NCBI GenBank assembly: GCA_041661665.1
Contig: JBAZTW010000014.1
Span: 1 to 51,627 of the forward strand
DNA length: 51,627 bases
Direction of reading: 5' to 3'
DNA from: GWC2-45-44 sp041661665
GTDB taxonomy: Bacteria > Planctomycetota > Phycisphaerae > Sedimentisphaerales > UBA12454
Part shown: positions 13,384-21,751 of the stretch, in pieces
Layout: each line of letters begins with the position of its first letter
Numbering within the stretch: position 1 is the first letter of the stretch
Program-made: the position numbers and the translations under genes
Notes under the pieces: model-generated
Seen by the model: the letters and a program-made list of their open reading frames with translations, nothing else
The model's database searches: none
Told to the model about the DNA's origin: nothing

Positions 13384-15214
13384 ATGGGGATTGATTTGCA
13401 TCCGCAGGCAGGAGCAATATCACATAGTCGTTTTCACTTTTCATTTTAAAATCATCAACACTGATATAGCCCTGTTTTGAAAAAGCAAACACAGCCTCAT
13501 CTGTGGGAGCATCTATCCACTGGAAAAAACCATTGGCATCCGTATGCGTTTCAAAACTCACAAGATTGGTTCCCCGCCATGATTTGAGTCTTACATAAAC
13601 ATCCTTGAGGGGCGCATTTTTAACATCAATAATTCTCGCCCTTATATTTCCGGCAGGGGCAAGAGTAAAAATCATCGCCGGCATATTAGGCTCAACATTT
13701 ATTTTCTGAATCTGCGGAGCAAATCCACTGCACTGAACAACAAACGTTTCCGTTCCAGCGGGAACATTATCAAACTGAAATTTTCCGGCGTTATCGCAGT
13801 TGGCTGATTGTCTGCGGCTGTTGCTGCCCTTAATTATGGTTGCCGACAGCGGCCTGTTTTCAAGGTCAAAAACTGTGCCGACAACATCAACACCTCTTTC
13901 AAGAATTGTAAGATTCGAAAAACTTTTAAGCTGCTCAACCGCCGCAAGCGAACTTTCATTCAGGGCGTAATCGGCGTGCTTTACTATAACAGTTGCCCGA
14001 TGCGCATCCTGCGGAAACAACGAACACTTCCAAAAACCGTTTGCATCTGTTCTCACACCTTCAATCACATCAACAAAAGGCATATTGGAATCAAATTCAT
14101 AACCGGCATATATCCTGATTTCGGCATTTTCCACCGGCTGCCGCAATTTGTTTTCGACAAATCCGCCTACACCTGCAATCTGCGACATTTCAAATACAAT
14201 TTTTTCAGGCAAACTTATTTCCTGCTCCGCTGAACTATGCCTGTTGAATCGCATATTGGCATAACCCGGCTTTTTAGCGACGAGCGCAAACCGGTCAGGC
14301 ATCTGCCCCGACATAGTCAGAGAATATCGACCATTTTCGCCGGTCTGCGTCTTTGTCGAATCATCCTGAATCTGAAACTCCAGGTCAACACCGCTGAGCG
14401 GATTCTTTGTTTTTTTGTCAACCGCAGCGATTATAATTGTCCTGTTTTTTTCGTCCTGTGTCTCCTCAGGCATTTCGCTCGCATTATTCGGCTCCAATGG
14501 CGTAATAGCAAGTTTTAGAAAATCCGCAGCGTTTGATTCGGTGATTTCCGCAAGAAATTTTGCCGCAAGCAGTCTGTCTGACAAATCGTCGCTGCGAAGA
14601 ATATTCAAAAGTTCAGCCACATTTTTCTCCGCGGCAAACTGCTTTATTTTTTCAAGCCTTGTCTTTTCAATCGGCTGCGGGATATTGGCCTCGACAGATT
14701 TCTGCGGTACCGGTTTAATTTTTTGCAACAGGATGTTCGACGGGTATAGCCAGAAAATAAAACCGGCAATAACTAAAATGCAAACAATCACAGTAAAAGA
14801 AAGCAATAGATATGGAATTTCCGCCGGCTGAGGCTGATTGAATGATGAAAGAATTTTCGAGCGGAGCTTTTCTTTGTGCGCATTGTCCGGCAAATCGTCC
14901 TGGCCTGGGCTGTTCATCGATTCTGAAGGTTGTTTTCCCTTGCTGAATATTTTTATTTTGGCGGCAGCAATAACAAACAGCCAATCAAGAAATTCAGTTC
15001 TCGTTTTTCCGCGGAATTTCGAGATGTTCTGCGACGCAGACAAAAACACCGCGCCGATAATATCCTCGGCAACCTGTCGAGAATGAATACGATTTACGCA
15101 GTACCGGAAAACCTTTTCATAATACATATCGTAGAGAGTGCCGAAAGCCGCGCCGTCAAGCATAGCGCGCTCCATCAGGGCATCACGATTATTTTCCGGT
15201 TCTCTATCAGGCAT
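13382..15214 (-). CDS. Sigma-70 region 2 / TM / carboxypeptidase-regulatory-domain fusion
   Basis: 610 residues. Residues 24-90 match region 2 of ECF sigma factors (FGTLYDMYYEKVFRYCVNRI, AEDIIGAVFLSA, FRGKTRTEFLDWLFVIAAAK). Region 4 is not seen. A single membrane helix follows (about 134-157, IPYLLLSFTVIVCILVIAGF), then a short HEAT-like stretch (VAELLNILRSDDLSDRLLAA) and four beta-sandwich units of the CarboxypepD_reg type, each with the GVDLEF...TGENGRYSL or ANGFFQWIDAP pattern. The order places region 2 inside the cell and the sandwiches outside. It could be a sigma-like or anti-sigma-like membrane sensor; without region 4, promoter recognition would be unusual. It starts 3 nt after the zwf stop, so it is the last gene of the run. 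Confidence 0.8.
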   Translation of the reverse strand: MPDREPENNRDALMERAMLDGAAFGTLYDMYYEKVFRYCVNRIHSRQVAEDIIGAVFLSASQNISKFRGKTRTEFLDWLFVIAAAKIKIFSKGKQPSESMNSPGQDDLPDNAHKEKLRSKILSSFNQPQPAEIPYLLLSFTVIVCILVIAGFIFWLYPSNILLQKIKPVPQKSVEANIPQPIEKTRLEKIKQFAAEKNVAELLNILRSDDLSDRLLAAKFLAEITESNAADFLKLAITPLEPNNASEMPEETQDEKNRTIIIAAVDKKTKNPLSGVDLEFQIQDDSTKTQTGENGRYSLTMSGQMPDRFALVAKKPGYANMRFNRHSSAEQEISLPEKIVFEMSQIAGVGGFVENKLRQPVENAEIRIYAGYEFDSNMPFVDVIEGVRTDANGFWKCSLFPQDAHRATVIVKHADYALNESSLAAVEQLKSFSNLTILERGVDVVGTVFDLENRPLSATIIKGSNSRRQSANCDNAGKFQFDNVPAGTETFVVQCSGFAPQIQKINVEPNMPAMIFTLAPAGNIRARIIDVKNAPLKDVYVRLKSWRGTNLVSFETHTDANGFFQWIDAPTDEAVFAFSKQGYISVDDFKMKSENDYVILLLPADANQSP

Positions 15215-15217
15215 TTT

Positions 15218-16729
15218 TTACATTTCAGAAATTTTGCGCCAGTTTCTGCCGTCTTTTTGAATAATAGCATCGGCCTGCGAGAAACTCTCTGTGCCGGCTG
15301 GATAAAAATAAGGTTCGCTATCTCTCTGCCGCCAATCGGCCAAAACTCTATCAACCAGCCCCCAGGCAAGTTTAACATCGTCAATCCTCGTGAACAATGT
15401 CTGATCACCCGCCATACAATCCAAAAGCAGCCTTTGATAGGCATCCGGCGGCTCTGCAGCAAAGACATCGGCGTAATTAAAATCCATCGCAAGAGTACCC
15501 ATACACAATTTTGCGCCAGGCCTTTTAGCCTCAAAGAAAAGACTGATGCCCTCATCCGGCTGAATTTTCAGTATCAAAACATTAGCCGGCAAATTTTCTA
15601 TGCCTGCCGAAGTGAACATCGTGTGGGGCGGTTTTTTGAAAACTATCGCAACTTCCGTAACTCGCTGGGCCAGTCTTTTTCCCGTACGCAAATAAAAAGG
15701 AACATCGCGCCATCGCCAGTTATCAATGAACAATCTGACAGCGGCGTAAGTTTCTATTTTCGACTGAGGAGCGATATCTTTTTCCTGCCGATAGCCGCAG
15801 ACTTTTTTACCGGCAATCTCTCCCTCTGCATACTGACCAAACACCATATCCTCATTCCAAGGCTCAAACGCCGGCGGCCTGATGCTGCGAAGAAGCTGCA
15901 CTTTCTCATCGCGAATTATTTCGGCTTCAAAAGAGGCCGGCGGCTCCATCGCAACTAATGAAAGCATACTGAGAAGATGATTTTGAAACATATCACGGAT
16001 TGCTCCGCTTTTATCGTAATAACTTCCCCTGCTCTCAACACCGAGCGATTCAGCAATCGTAATCTGAATATGGTCGATATAATTACGATTCCATAGCGGC
16101 TCAAATATCGAATTAGCAAAACGAAACATCAGGATATTCTGCACCGTTTCTTTGCCGAGATAATGGTCGATTCTGTAAATCTGCTCCTCCGCGAACCATT
16201 TACTCAGACAATCGTTAAGTTCCAAAGCGGTCTGTAAATCGCGTCCAAACGGCTTTTCTATGACAATCCTTACAAAGCCGCCTGTTTGTGATTTATTCAG
16301 ACCCGCCCTGCCGAGATTTTCTATTACATCGGGATATAAAAAGTGCGGAAGCGAAAGATAAAAAATGATGCCGGCGTTTGAATTATTTTTTTTGTCAATA
16401 TGTCCCAGCCGCTGTTTAATGTCGGAATAAAATTTAGAATCCTTATAATCTCCGCTCACATAGTAAAACCTGTTCAGAAATTCCGGACTCTGCGAATTTT
16501 CTGCGGCTGTCTTCCTGAAGTCATCATCGCTCAATTCTTTTCTGCCGCAGCCGAGACAAAAAAAATCCTTATCTAATAGCCCCCTGTTGAAAAGATTTGC
16601 CAGCGCGGGCAGAAGTTTTCTCTGCGCCAAATCTCCTGATGCGCCGAACACAACGACACCACAGGCAGGCGCAGGCGTTTCCGCGCATAAAACACTTTTG
16701 TCAGCAACCGTCGGACAAATCGATTCCAT
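15218..16729 (-). CDS. zwf: Glucose-6-phosphate 1-dehydrogenase
   Basis: 503 residues, normal length. It oxidises glucose 6-phosphate to 6-phosphogluconolactone and yields NADPH. The nucleotide-binding start is VVFGASGDLAQRKLLPAL. The active-site segment EEQIYRIDHYLGKETVQN has the conserved RIDHYLGK. The Lys-binding EKPFGRDL motif and FYLRTGKRL are also present. It lies 2 nt after rubredoxin in the oxygen-defence run, where NADPH would feed peroxide and superoxide reduction. Confidence 0.97.
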   Translation of the reverse strand: MESICPTVADKSVLCAETPAPACGVVVFGASGDLAQRKLLPALANLFNRGLLDKDFFCLGCGRKELSDDDFRKTAAENSQSPEFLNRFYYVSGDYKDSKFYSDIKQRLGHIDKKNNSNAGIIFYLSLPHFLYPDVIENLGRAGLNKSQTGGFVRIVIEKPFGRDLQTALELNDCLSKWFAEEQIYRIDHYLGKETVQNILMFRFANSIFEPLWNRNYIDHIQITIAESLGVESRGSYYDKSGAIRDMFQNHLLSMLSLVAMEPPASFEAEIIRDEKVQLLRSIRPPAFEPWNEDMVFGQYAEGEIAGKKVCGYRQEKDIAPQSKIETYAAVRLFIDNWRWRDVPFYLRTGKRLAQRVTEVAIVFKKPPHTMFTSAGIENLPANVLILKIQPDEGISLFFEAKRPGAKLCMGTLAMDFNYADVFAAEPPDAYQRLLLDCMAGDQTLFTRIDDVKLAWGLVDRVLADWRQRDSEPYFYPAGTESFSQADAIIQKDGRNWRKISEM

Positions 16730-16731
16730 TT

Positions 16732-16896
16732 CTATCCGTTATACAGCTCAAACTCATCTTTAGCTGCGCCGCATTCCGGGCAAACCCAGGTATCCGGCAA
16801 ATTTTCAAAGGCAGTTCCGGGCTTGATTCCGTTATCTATGTCGCCTTTTGCAGGGTCGTAAATATATCCGCACATAATACATTTATACTTTTTCAT
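16732..16896 (-). CDS. Rubredoxin
   Basis: 54 residues, found by translating the gap between zwf and the ferritin-like gene. It has both CxxCG knuckles of rubredoxin, CIMCGYIYDP and CPECGAAKDEF, plus the conserved GI-PGT-FE-LPDTWVCP core. One Fe is bound by four Cys and passes electrons to rubrerythrin, superoxide reductase or flavodiiron protein, all encoded upstream in the same run. The stop codon is 2 nt from the zwf ATG. Confidence 0.95.
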   Translation of the reverse strand: MKKYKCIMCGYIYDPAKGDIDNGIKPGTAFENLPDTWVCPECGAAKDEFELYNG

Positions 16897-16952
16897 ATTG
16901 CACATCACTCCGTTAAAATATATAGGTCAGTATCGCTGCCGCCTGTCGGCTG

Positions 16953-17444
16953 TCAGCTCATTTGCTCAAGATGTTTTTGCAGCATTATTACATGCTTCAT
17001 TTCTTCTTTTATTATTTTTTCGACTTTGTCTTTTCCGGCCTGAGACGGAACAAAAGTCTTAAGGCCAAGATAGTAATCTATCGAGGCTCTTTCCGCTCCG
17101 ATTGCAGCGGCTAATATTTGTTTGGGTGTTTCCGAGCCGGCCAGTTCGATTCCCGGCAATACCTTTCCTTCCCATCCGGCGTTTGTCGCCATAGCCTTCA
17201 AATAATAGGCCATTTCGTTGCCCGGGTCAAAAGCCATGGTATCCCTGGCGTCATCTACAAGGTTTTTTCTCATTTCAGCAAATGCCTTTTCGTGATTATC
17301 TTCCATTTCGGCCAGTTGACCAAAGAAATGCCGCATTGCCTTGTCCGCAGTTTTTTCTGCCGCTTTACGGTAGAATTTTGCGGCGTTTCGCTCGATTTGT
17401 TCAGCGATTTCAAAAATTTCAAAAGCCGTAAAACTAACACTCAT
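16953..17444 (-). CDS. Ferritin-like diiron protein (rubrerythrin-type)
   Basis: 163 residues from the ATG at 17444, with GGAGAC 6 nt upstream; the frame is open to 17459. It is a four-helix bundle with repeated E and E-x-x-H motifs: AEQIERNAAKFYRKAAE, EMEDNHEKAF, GAERASIDYY and EEMKHVIML. These match the diiron site of rubrerythrin-like proteins, but no rubredoxin domain is attached; the separate rubredoxin gene 57 nt downstream may supply it. Probable role is peroxide reduction or iron handling. It follows ferritin by 17 nt. Confidence 0.85.
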   Translation of the reverse strand: MSVSFTAFEIFEIAEQIERNAAKFYRKAAEKTADKAMRHFFGQLAEMEDNHEKAFAEMRKNLVDDARDTMAFDPGNEMAYYLKAMATNAGWEGKVLPGIELAGSETPKQILAAAIGAERASIDYYLGLKTFVPSQAGKDKVEKIIKEEMKHVIMLQKHLEQMS

Positions 17445-17461
17445 AATATGTCTCCGCAAAA

Positions 17462-17977
17462 TTATTTTACCGGAGCTGCCGGCGGCGTGAAGACCCGCTG
17501 GGCAAGCTCGTTATCCAGCATAAACATACCACCCGGCGCGTTTTGTACAAGTTTTAATTTTTGAATTACCGCAACATCATTCGATTCCTCTTCGACCTGC
17601 TCATCGACAAACCATTTCAAAAAGCTGACCGTGGCGTGGTCTTTTTCGCTCTGGGCAAGGTCAACCAATTTGTTTATGAGACCGGTTACGGTTTGCTCGT
17701 GCTTATAAGCCTCTTCGAAGACAGCCAGCGGCGAAGCCCATTCAAATGGCGGTTTTTCAATAGCATCGAGCTGAACTCTGCCGTTTCGGGCGTTGATGAA
17801 ACCATAAAATTTCATCGCGTGTATCATTTCCTCTTTTGTCTGAACATCCATCCAGTTGGCAAAACCAAGAAGATTTTGTGATTCAAAATACGCCTTCATC
17901 GCCAGATACAAATACGCAGAATATATCTCAGCGTTTATCTGGCTATTTATCGCTTTAACCATTTTCTCGCTAATCAT
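17462..17977 (-). CDS. ftnA: Ferritin (non-haem)
   Basis: 171 residues with AAGGGAAAAATT before the ATG. It has the bacterial FtnA pattern: INAEIYSAYLYLAMKAYFES, MDVQTKEEMIHAMKFYGF, YKHEQTVTGLINKL and FLKWFVDEQVEEE, which give the ferroxidase centre ligands. It stores iron and removes Fe(II) that would react with peroxide. Slightly extended C-terminus (PPAAPVK). Part of the minus-strand oxygen-defence run, directly after the DUF5131 gene. Confidence 0.93.
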   Translation of the reverse strand: MISEKMVKAINSQINAEIYSAYLYLAMKAYFESQNLLGFANWMDVQTKEEMIHAMKFYGFINARNGRVQLDAIEKPPFEWASPLAVFEEAYKHEQTVTGLINKLVDLAQSEKDHATVSFLKWFVDEQVEEESNDVAVIQKLKLVQNAPGGMFMLDNELAQRVFTPPAAPVK

Positions 17978-18015
17978 AATTTTTCCCTTAAATTATTTTT
18001 TTATACGCGCTAATG

Positions 18016-18744
18016 TCAGGAACAGAGACTGTCAAAAGCAACCGGCATTTGACTCCATATTTTTCCGTCTAACTCTCTTCCATTCTTCTTTTTATTTGTC
18101 CCACCCCATTGTTTAAAGAAAAATGGAACATCCTGAGCAATACACTGTTCCCTTATATTTCTGACCCATTCAATTTTTATAGGTCTTGCGCCTGGGCCGG
18201 ATTCTCCGCCGACAATCACCCAGTCAATACCGCTTAAATTCAATTGTCCTAAATCATCCAACAGAGGCTCAAGAGAAAGAAATTTGGTGCAAGCAGAGGT
18301 ATATCGCAGATAATCTATACGATCCTTGTGGTCTGCCGATTCAACCGTAACCCCCATCCATATATTTTCCGCCCACCTTAATAATGGCGCGAGTTCTGAA
18401 AGCCTTTCAGCCCTTTTTGTCAATATTTGGAATTGATGGTGCGATGCTTTATTCATAGTGTCAAATATATCCGAAATGAATTCCTGTGGTACTTTCTTGT
18501 GAAAAAGATCGCTCATTGAATTGACAAAAATCATTTGAGGCTTTTTCCACTGCAATGGCAACTCAACAACATGTGGATGGCAGGTAACCGCAAAACCGTT
18601 GCGGTAATTCGGCTGCCCCATCGCTTGTAATCTTATGGCCATTCTCTTGGCATAGCAATTAAGACAGCCGGAACTTATCTTTGTGCAGCCCGTTACCGGA
18701 TTCCACGTTGATTCCGTCCATTCTATCGCAGAATGCTCAGCCAT
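18016..18744 (-). CDS. DUF5131 (phage Gp37/Gp68) three-Cys protein
   Basis: 242 residues. The N-terminus has TWNPVTGCTKISSGCLNCYA, with C20, C27 and C30 in a C-x6-C-x2-C array, the hallmark of the Gp37/Gp68 family, which is related to radical SAM barrels. Other landmarks are FVNSMSDLFH, WMGVTVES, LSLEPLL and VIVGGESGPGARP. The family is found in phages and scattered bacterial genomes, usually next to tcmP. The reaction is not known to me; a radical-type modification of nucleic acid or protein is a reasonable guess. Its ATG overlaps the tcmP stop by one base (TAATG), so the two are translationally coupled. Confidence 0.88.
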   Translation of the reverse strand: MAEHSAIEWTESTWNPVTGCTKISSGCLNCYAKRMAIRLQAMGQPNYRNGFAVTCHPHVVELPLQWKKPQMIFVNSMSDLFHKKVPQEFISDIFDTMNKASHHQFQILTKRAERLSELAPLLRWAENIWMGVTVESADHKDRIDYLRYTSACTKFLSLEPLLDDLGQLNLSGIDWVIVGGESGPGARPIKIEWVRNIREQCIAQDVPFFFKQWGGTNKKKNGRELDGKIWSQMPVAFDSLCS

Positions 18745-19577
18745 TATATCAATCCTTTATTTTTATACTTGTCAAAAATATTTCTGACTATTTTACCAGC
18801 AACTTCTTTAGGTGATGCAAAAAATAAATAATAAACTGTAGCACCTTTCGTATTTCTCATAGGAATAGGTTCTGGAACATAACTAAAACCTGCTACATCT
18901 TTCAACCTCTTCTGAAATGCTTTTGCTATTGCCAGATTAGAACTTTTCTCTTCAAGAGTATCAAATAGCCCCTGTTGCGTTTTGTATGCGGCATCCCGCC
19001 AGCTTTCATCTCCCCAAAAAGCATTCATTCTGTCAATTTGAGCGTCGTCAACCTTGTCAGGATTATTCCATAATATATTCATATTCATGTCCATCACCGG
19101 AAAATTGAGAAAAATCTCTATCGCATTGGATTGGCCTGCGGTATTCAGTACATCCCAATTCAAATGTAAGCCATAAGGATCAAGAAGACAAAGAGCGCGT
19201 TCATAATTTTGATACTTGACTTGCGGAAATATCTTATCAAGTAATATATGATTACAATCGCCATTATACACTTTCACATTAGATTTGTCTTTACTAAAAT
19301 CTTTAAGTAGTCCCGTTTTATCTCCATTCAGATCAATAAAATAGAACCCGCTAAATGGCGGTCTTACATTTAAAGCATTTAGCGGACTGCCCAGAACAAA
19401 TTCTTGTGTAGATTTTGAAATATGAACTCCGGCACCTGCAAATCCGTCAATATAATAGTAGTTTCTAATAGAGGTCTGCTTATGCATTATTGTCGAATAA
19501 GCAACTGCATACTCTCTAATAATATCTAATTTTACTTCTGACCAATATCCAATTTCATCTAATTTTACCTTACTCAT
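18744..19577 (-). CDS. tcmP: Three-Cys-motif partner protein TcmP
   Basis: 277 residues with GAGGAG before the ATG. The TcmP pattern is clear: WSEVKLDIIREYAVAYSTIM near the start, a methyltransferase-like YYIDGFAGAGVH, a second acidic strand FYFIDLN, and LCLLDPYGLHLNWDVL. It probably folds as a Rossmann methyltransferase-like protein. The name comes from its constant partner, the three-Cys protein encoded next. The pair sits between superoxide reductase and ferritin genes, so it looks like a cassette inserted into that run, or it takes part in the stress response. Function unproven. Confidence 0.88.
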   Translation of the reverse strand: MSKVKLDEIGYWSEVKLDIIREYAVAYSTIMHKQTSIRNYYYIDGFAGAGVHISKSTQEFVLGSPLNALNVRPPFSGFYFIDLNGDKTGLLKDFSKDKSNVKVYNGDCNHILLDKIFPQVKYQNYERALCLLDPYGLHLNWDVLNTAGQSNAIEIFLNFPVMDMNMNILWNNPDKVDDAQIDRMNAFWGDESWRDAAYKTQQGLFDTLEEKSSNLAIAKAFQKRLKDVAGFSYVPEPIPMRNTKGATVYYLFFASPKEVAGKIVRNIFDKYKNKGLI

Positions 19578-19642
19578 TCAATACTCCTCATAAAGAACAT
19601 AAAGGCATTTCCCGTTTAGCAATTGTATAACTCAAAACTATT

Positions 19643-20017
19643 TTATGCTTTCCACAGGCCGTGGAGATTGCAGTATTCTCTTGCTGATACCTGCGCAGCG
19701 TCAATTTTGAATACTGCCTCCGGCTTTTGACCCGGCGCAAGGAACTGTTTATACGATTTGCCGTCAGCGAGCAGTTCAATCCATTCGATATAATGCTTTT
19801 CTTCCATCGGATGAGCAACCGAACCGATTTTGACGAGGTAACCGCCGGCGATTTTCTCAATCACTGGCACATGTTTTTCCTTTGCGGCATCGGTGGTATT
19901 TTCTACGAGCAGCTTCATAGGCTCGCCGCAGCAGACCAATTGTCCTGCCCCGCCATGATTAATTTCAACTATGTTTCCACAAATCATACATTTATAAATT
20001 TCTAATTTCTTTGCCAT
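19643..20017 (-). CDS. dfx: Desulfoferrodoxin (superoxide reductase)
   Basis: 124 residues from the second ATG (20017), which has AAGGGG at proper distance; the first ATG is at 20020. The N-terminal desulforedoxin domain has IYKCMICGN and a CC pair (VCCGEPM) for Fe(SCys)4. The catalytic domain has the His ligands EKHVPVI and SVAHPMEEKHYIEWIEL and the final CNLHGLWK, which gives Cys and His of the active Fe centre. It reduces superoxide to peroxide without releasing oxygen. Electron donor is probably the rubredoxin encoded downstream. Confidence 0.95.
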   Translation of the reverse strand: MAKKLEIYKCMICGNIVEINHGGAGQLVCCGEPMKLLVENTTDAAKEKHVPVIEKIAGGYLVKIGSVAHPMEEKHYIEWIELLADGKSYKQFLAPGQKPEAVFKIDAAQVSAREYCNLHGLWKA

Positions 20018-20096
20018 CATTTGCCCCTTTCTATTTTAAATCCTGTTGTTTATTTTTCGACCATTGCCTTGTTTTATCTAAAATTATTTCAATAAA

Positions 20097-20160
20097 AAGG
20101 CAAAATAGTAAAAATAAAAGATAAAAGAGTAAAAATACAAATCAAAAATTAAAAATCATC
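20097..20160. repeat. AT-rich arm downstream of the four-helix gene
   Basis: An A-rich segment built of AAAAATAAAAGATAAAAGAG and AAAAATTAAAAATC words. It is roughly the reverse complement of the segment at 20519-20576 on the other side of the four-helix-bundle gene, so the gene is framed by inverted AT-rich arms. Confidence 0.5.
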
Positions 20161-20518
20161 GCTTGCCTTTAAGCGTTAAAATACTTGAAGCAAAAATATT
20201 GGCTATTTCGTCTAATTCTGCCAAAAGTTTATTTGCTTCACTCGCTTCGACTCTTTTTGAATCTCTGAGCAACCCAAGCCATAATTTACTTTCATTGGCA
20301 GATTTCAGAGAATAATGAAAATACTGGGTATATTCCTTTTTGCCGTTAGCAGCTTGACCTTCAGCAAAATTCGCTACGATACTTGTTCCGCTGCGCAGTA
20401 ATTGGTCGCCAATCCGTTTTGAAACATTATCATTATGCAGCCGGTCAAGAAATTCTATAAGCCGAAGCGTAAAAATATACAACCTCTTCTTAAACTCATT
20501 ATTAGACTGCTTTGCCAT
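20156..20518 (-). CDS. Four-helix-bundle protein (23S rRNA IVS-type)
   Basis: 120 residues. It has the family features: LYIFTLRLIEFLDRL, KRIGDQLLRSGTSIVANFAEG, then KKEYTQYFHYSLKSANESKL. First described as proteins encoded in 23S rRNA intervening sequences, they also occur as single scattered genes in many genomes. No enzymatic motif. It interrupts the stress gene run between the flavodiiron and superoxide reductase genes, is framed by inverted AT-rich arms and lacks a visible ribosome-binding site, which suggests a small mobile or recently inserted cassette. Confidence 0.88.
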   Translation of the reverse strand: MAKQSNNEFKKRLYIFTLRLIEFLDRLHNDNVSKRIGDQLLRSGTSIVANFAEGQAANGKKEYTQYFHYSLKSANESKLWLGLLRDSKRVEASEANKLLAELDEIANIFASSILTLKGKR

Positions 20519-20576
20519 TTTTAATTTTTTACCTGTATTTTTTATATTTTATTTTTTATTTTTAATTTTCGATGCT
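20519..20576. repeat. AT-rich arm upstream of the four-helix gene
   Basis: T-rich words TTTTTAATTTTTTACC and TATTTTATTTTTTATTTTT. Inverted relative of 20097-20160. It also overlaps the 3' end of the flavodiiron gene (stop at 20549). Confidence 0.5.
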
Positions 20577-21721
20577 ATTTCATCGGCTAATTTATCTAAT
20601 TTTGTGTAGTCATCTTTTGTCGGCTCGCCTTTGATAATCACCGGCTCAAGAATTTCAGCTTTGGTATTTGTGAGAATGCCCTTGAACTGCTCCAGCATTC
20701 TGCCGCCCCAGCCGAACGAGCCTATAACGCTGATATATTTGGTTTTTGGTCGAAGAGCGTTAAATAGAAACGCCGCATACGCCGCCGCGGGGTGAGCGCC
20801 CGCAAGAACGGTCGGGCTTGCGATAATCACTGTCGCCGCGTCAACGAGTTCAATCGCGAGTTTGCCGATGTCGCCGCCGACGAGATTAAACTGCTCAACG
20901 CCGACGCCCTTTTCCATAAGCGTTTCGACAAGATGTTCGACCATCAGTTTAGTGCTGCCATGCATCGAGACGTAAGCGATAATTACCTTGTTTTCGACTT
21001 CGTCGCTAATCCATTGTTTGTAAGCGTCAATAATAAACTTCGGCTCGTTATACAAAGGCCCGTGGCTTGGCGCAATAATTTTAATGTCGAGGTCTTTGAT
21101 TTTTTCAAGATTGGTTTTAATCGCTCCTCTAAAAGGCATCATAATCTCGGCATAGTACCGTTTTGCACCCTCAAGCACCACGTCTTTGTTTTTGACATAT
21201 AAATCGCTTGTCGCAAGATGAGAACCAAAAAAATCGCACGAAAACAGAATTTTATCTTCCACAAGATAAGTTGACATCGTTTCAGGCCAATGAACCCACG
21301 GCGTAAAAATAAACCGCAGAGTTTTATTGCCGAGCGAAAGCTCCTGACCATCATTGATTACAGTAAATTTCTGTTCATCAATTTTTAACAGGCTCATAAG
21401 CATCTGTTTGCATTTATCGTTTGTGATGATTTTAGCATACGGATGTTTTTCGAGTACAAGACCGATGGAGCCGCTGTGGTCCTGCTCGGCGTGATTGCAT
21501 ATCACATAATCGATTTTTGTTTCGCCGGCAGCTTCAAGATTATCGAAAAGCACGCTTGTTTTGGTCGGGTCAACAGTGTCAATCAAAGCGGTCTTTTCGC
21601 TGCCCTTAACCAAATACGCGTTATAGCTTGTGCCGTTAGGCAGTGGAACCAACTCATCAAACAGCCGCCTGTCCCAGTCAATCGCCCCGACTTCAAAGAT
21701 ATCACTGCATATCTGCCGCAT
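20549..21721 (-). CDS. Flavodiiron protein (A-type flavoprotein)
   Basis: 390 residues from the ATG at 21721, with GGAG 7 nt upstream. It reduces oxygen to water or nitric oxide to nitrous oxide. The N-terminal metallo-beta-lactamase domain has the diiron motif NHAEQDHSGS (H-x-E-x-D-H), followed by TPWVHWPETM, LFSCDFFGSH and IAPSHGPLY. The C-terminal flavodoxin domain begins at VIIAYVSMHGSTKLM and has IIASPTVLAGAHP. No rubredoxin domain is fused; the separate rubredoxin gene can supply it. It lies 30 nt after tpx. Confidence 0.95.
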   Translation of the reverse strand: MRQICSDIFEVGAIDWDRRLFDELVPLPNGTSYNAYLVKGSEKTALIDTVDPTKTSVLFDNLEAAGETKIDYVICNHAEQDHSGSIGLVLEKHPYAKIITNDKCKQMLMSLLKIDEQKFTVINDGQELSLGNKTLRFIFTPWVHWPETMSTYLVEDKILFSCDFFGSHLATSDLYVKNKDVVLEGAKRYYAEIMMPFRGAIKTNLEKIKDLDIKIIAPSHGPLYNEPKFIIDAYKQWISDEVENKVIIAYVSMHGSTKLMVEHLVETLMEKGVGVEQFNLVGGDIGKLAIELVDAATVIIASPTVLAGAHPAAAYAAFLFNALRPKTKYISVIGSFGWGGRMLEQFKGILTNTKAEILEPVIIKGEPTKDDYTKLDKLADEIASKIKNKK

Positions 21722-21751
21722 CAATCGTCTCCATACAAAAACAAATTTGTT

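Noticed and set aside
14930..15958. 342-codon plus-strand frame over the sigma-like and zwf genes
   Set aside because: Both minus-strand genes are well supported by motifs; the plus-strand product shows none and crosses two genes.
18016..18744. Ordinary radical SAM enzyme with CxxxCxxC
   Set aside because: The cysteine spacing is C-x6-C-x2-C, which fits the Gp37/Gp68 family rather than the canonical motif.
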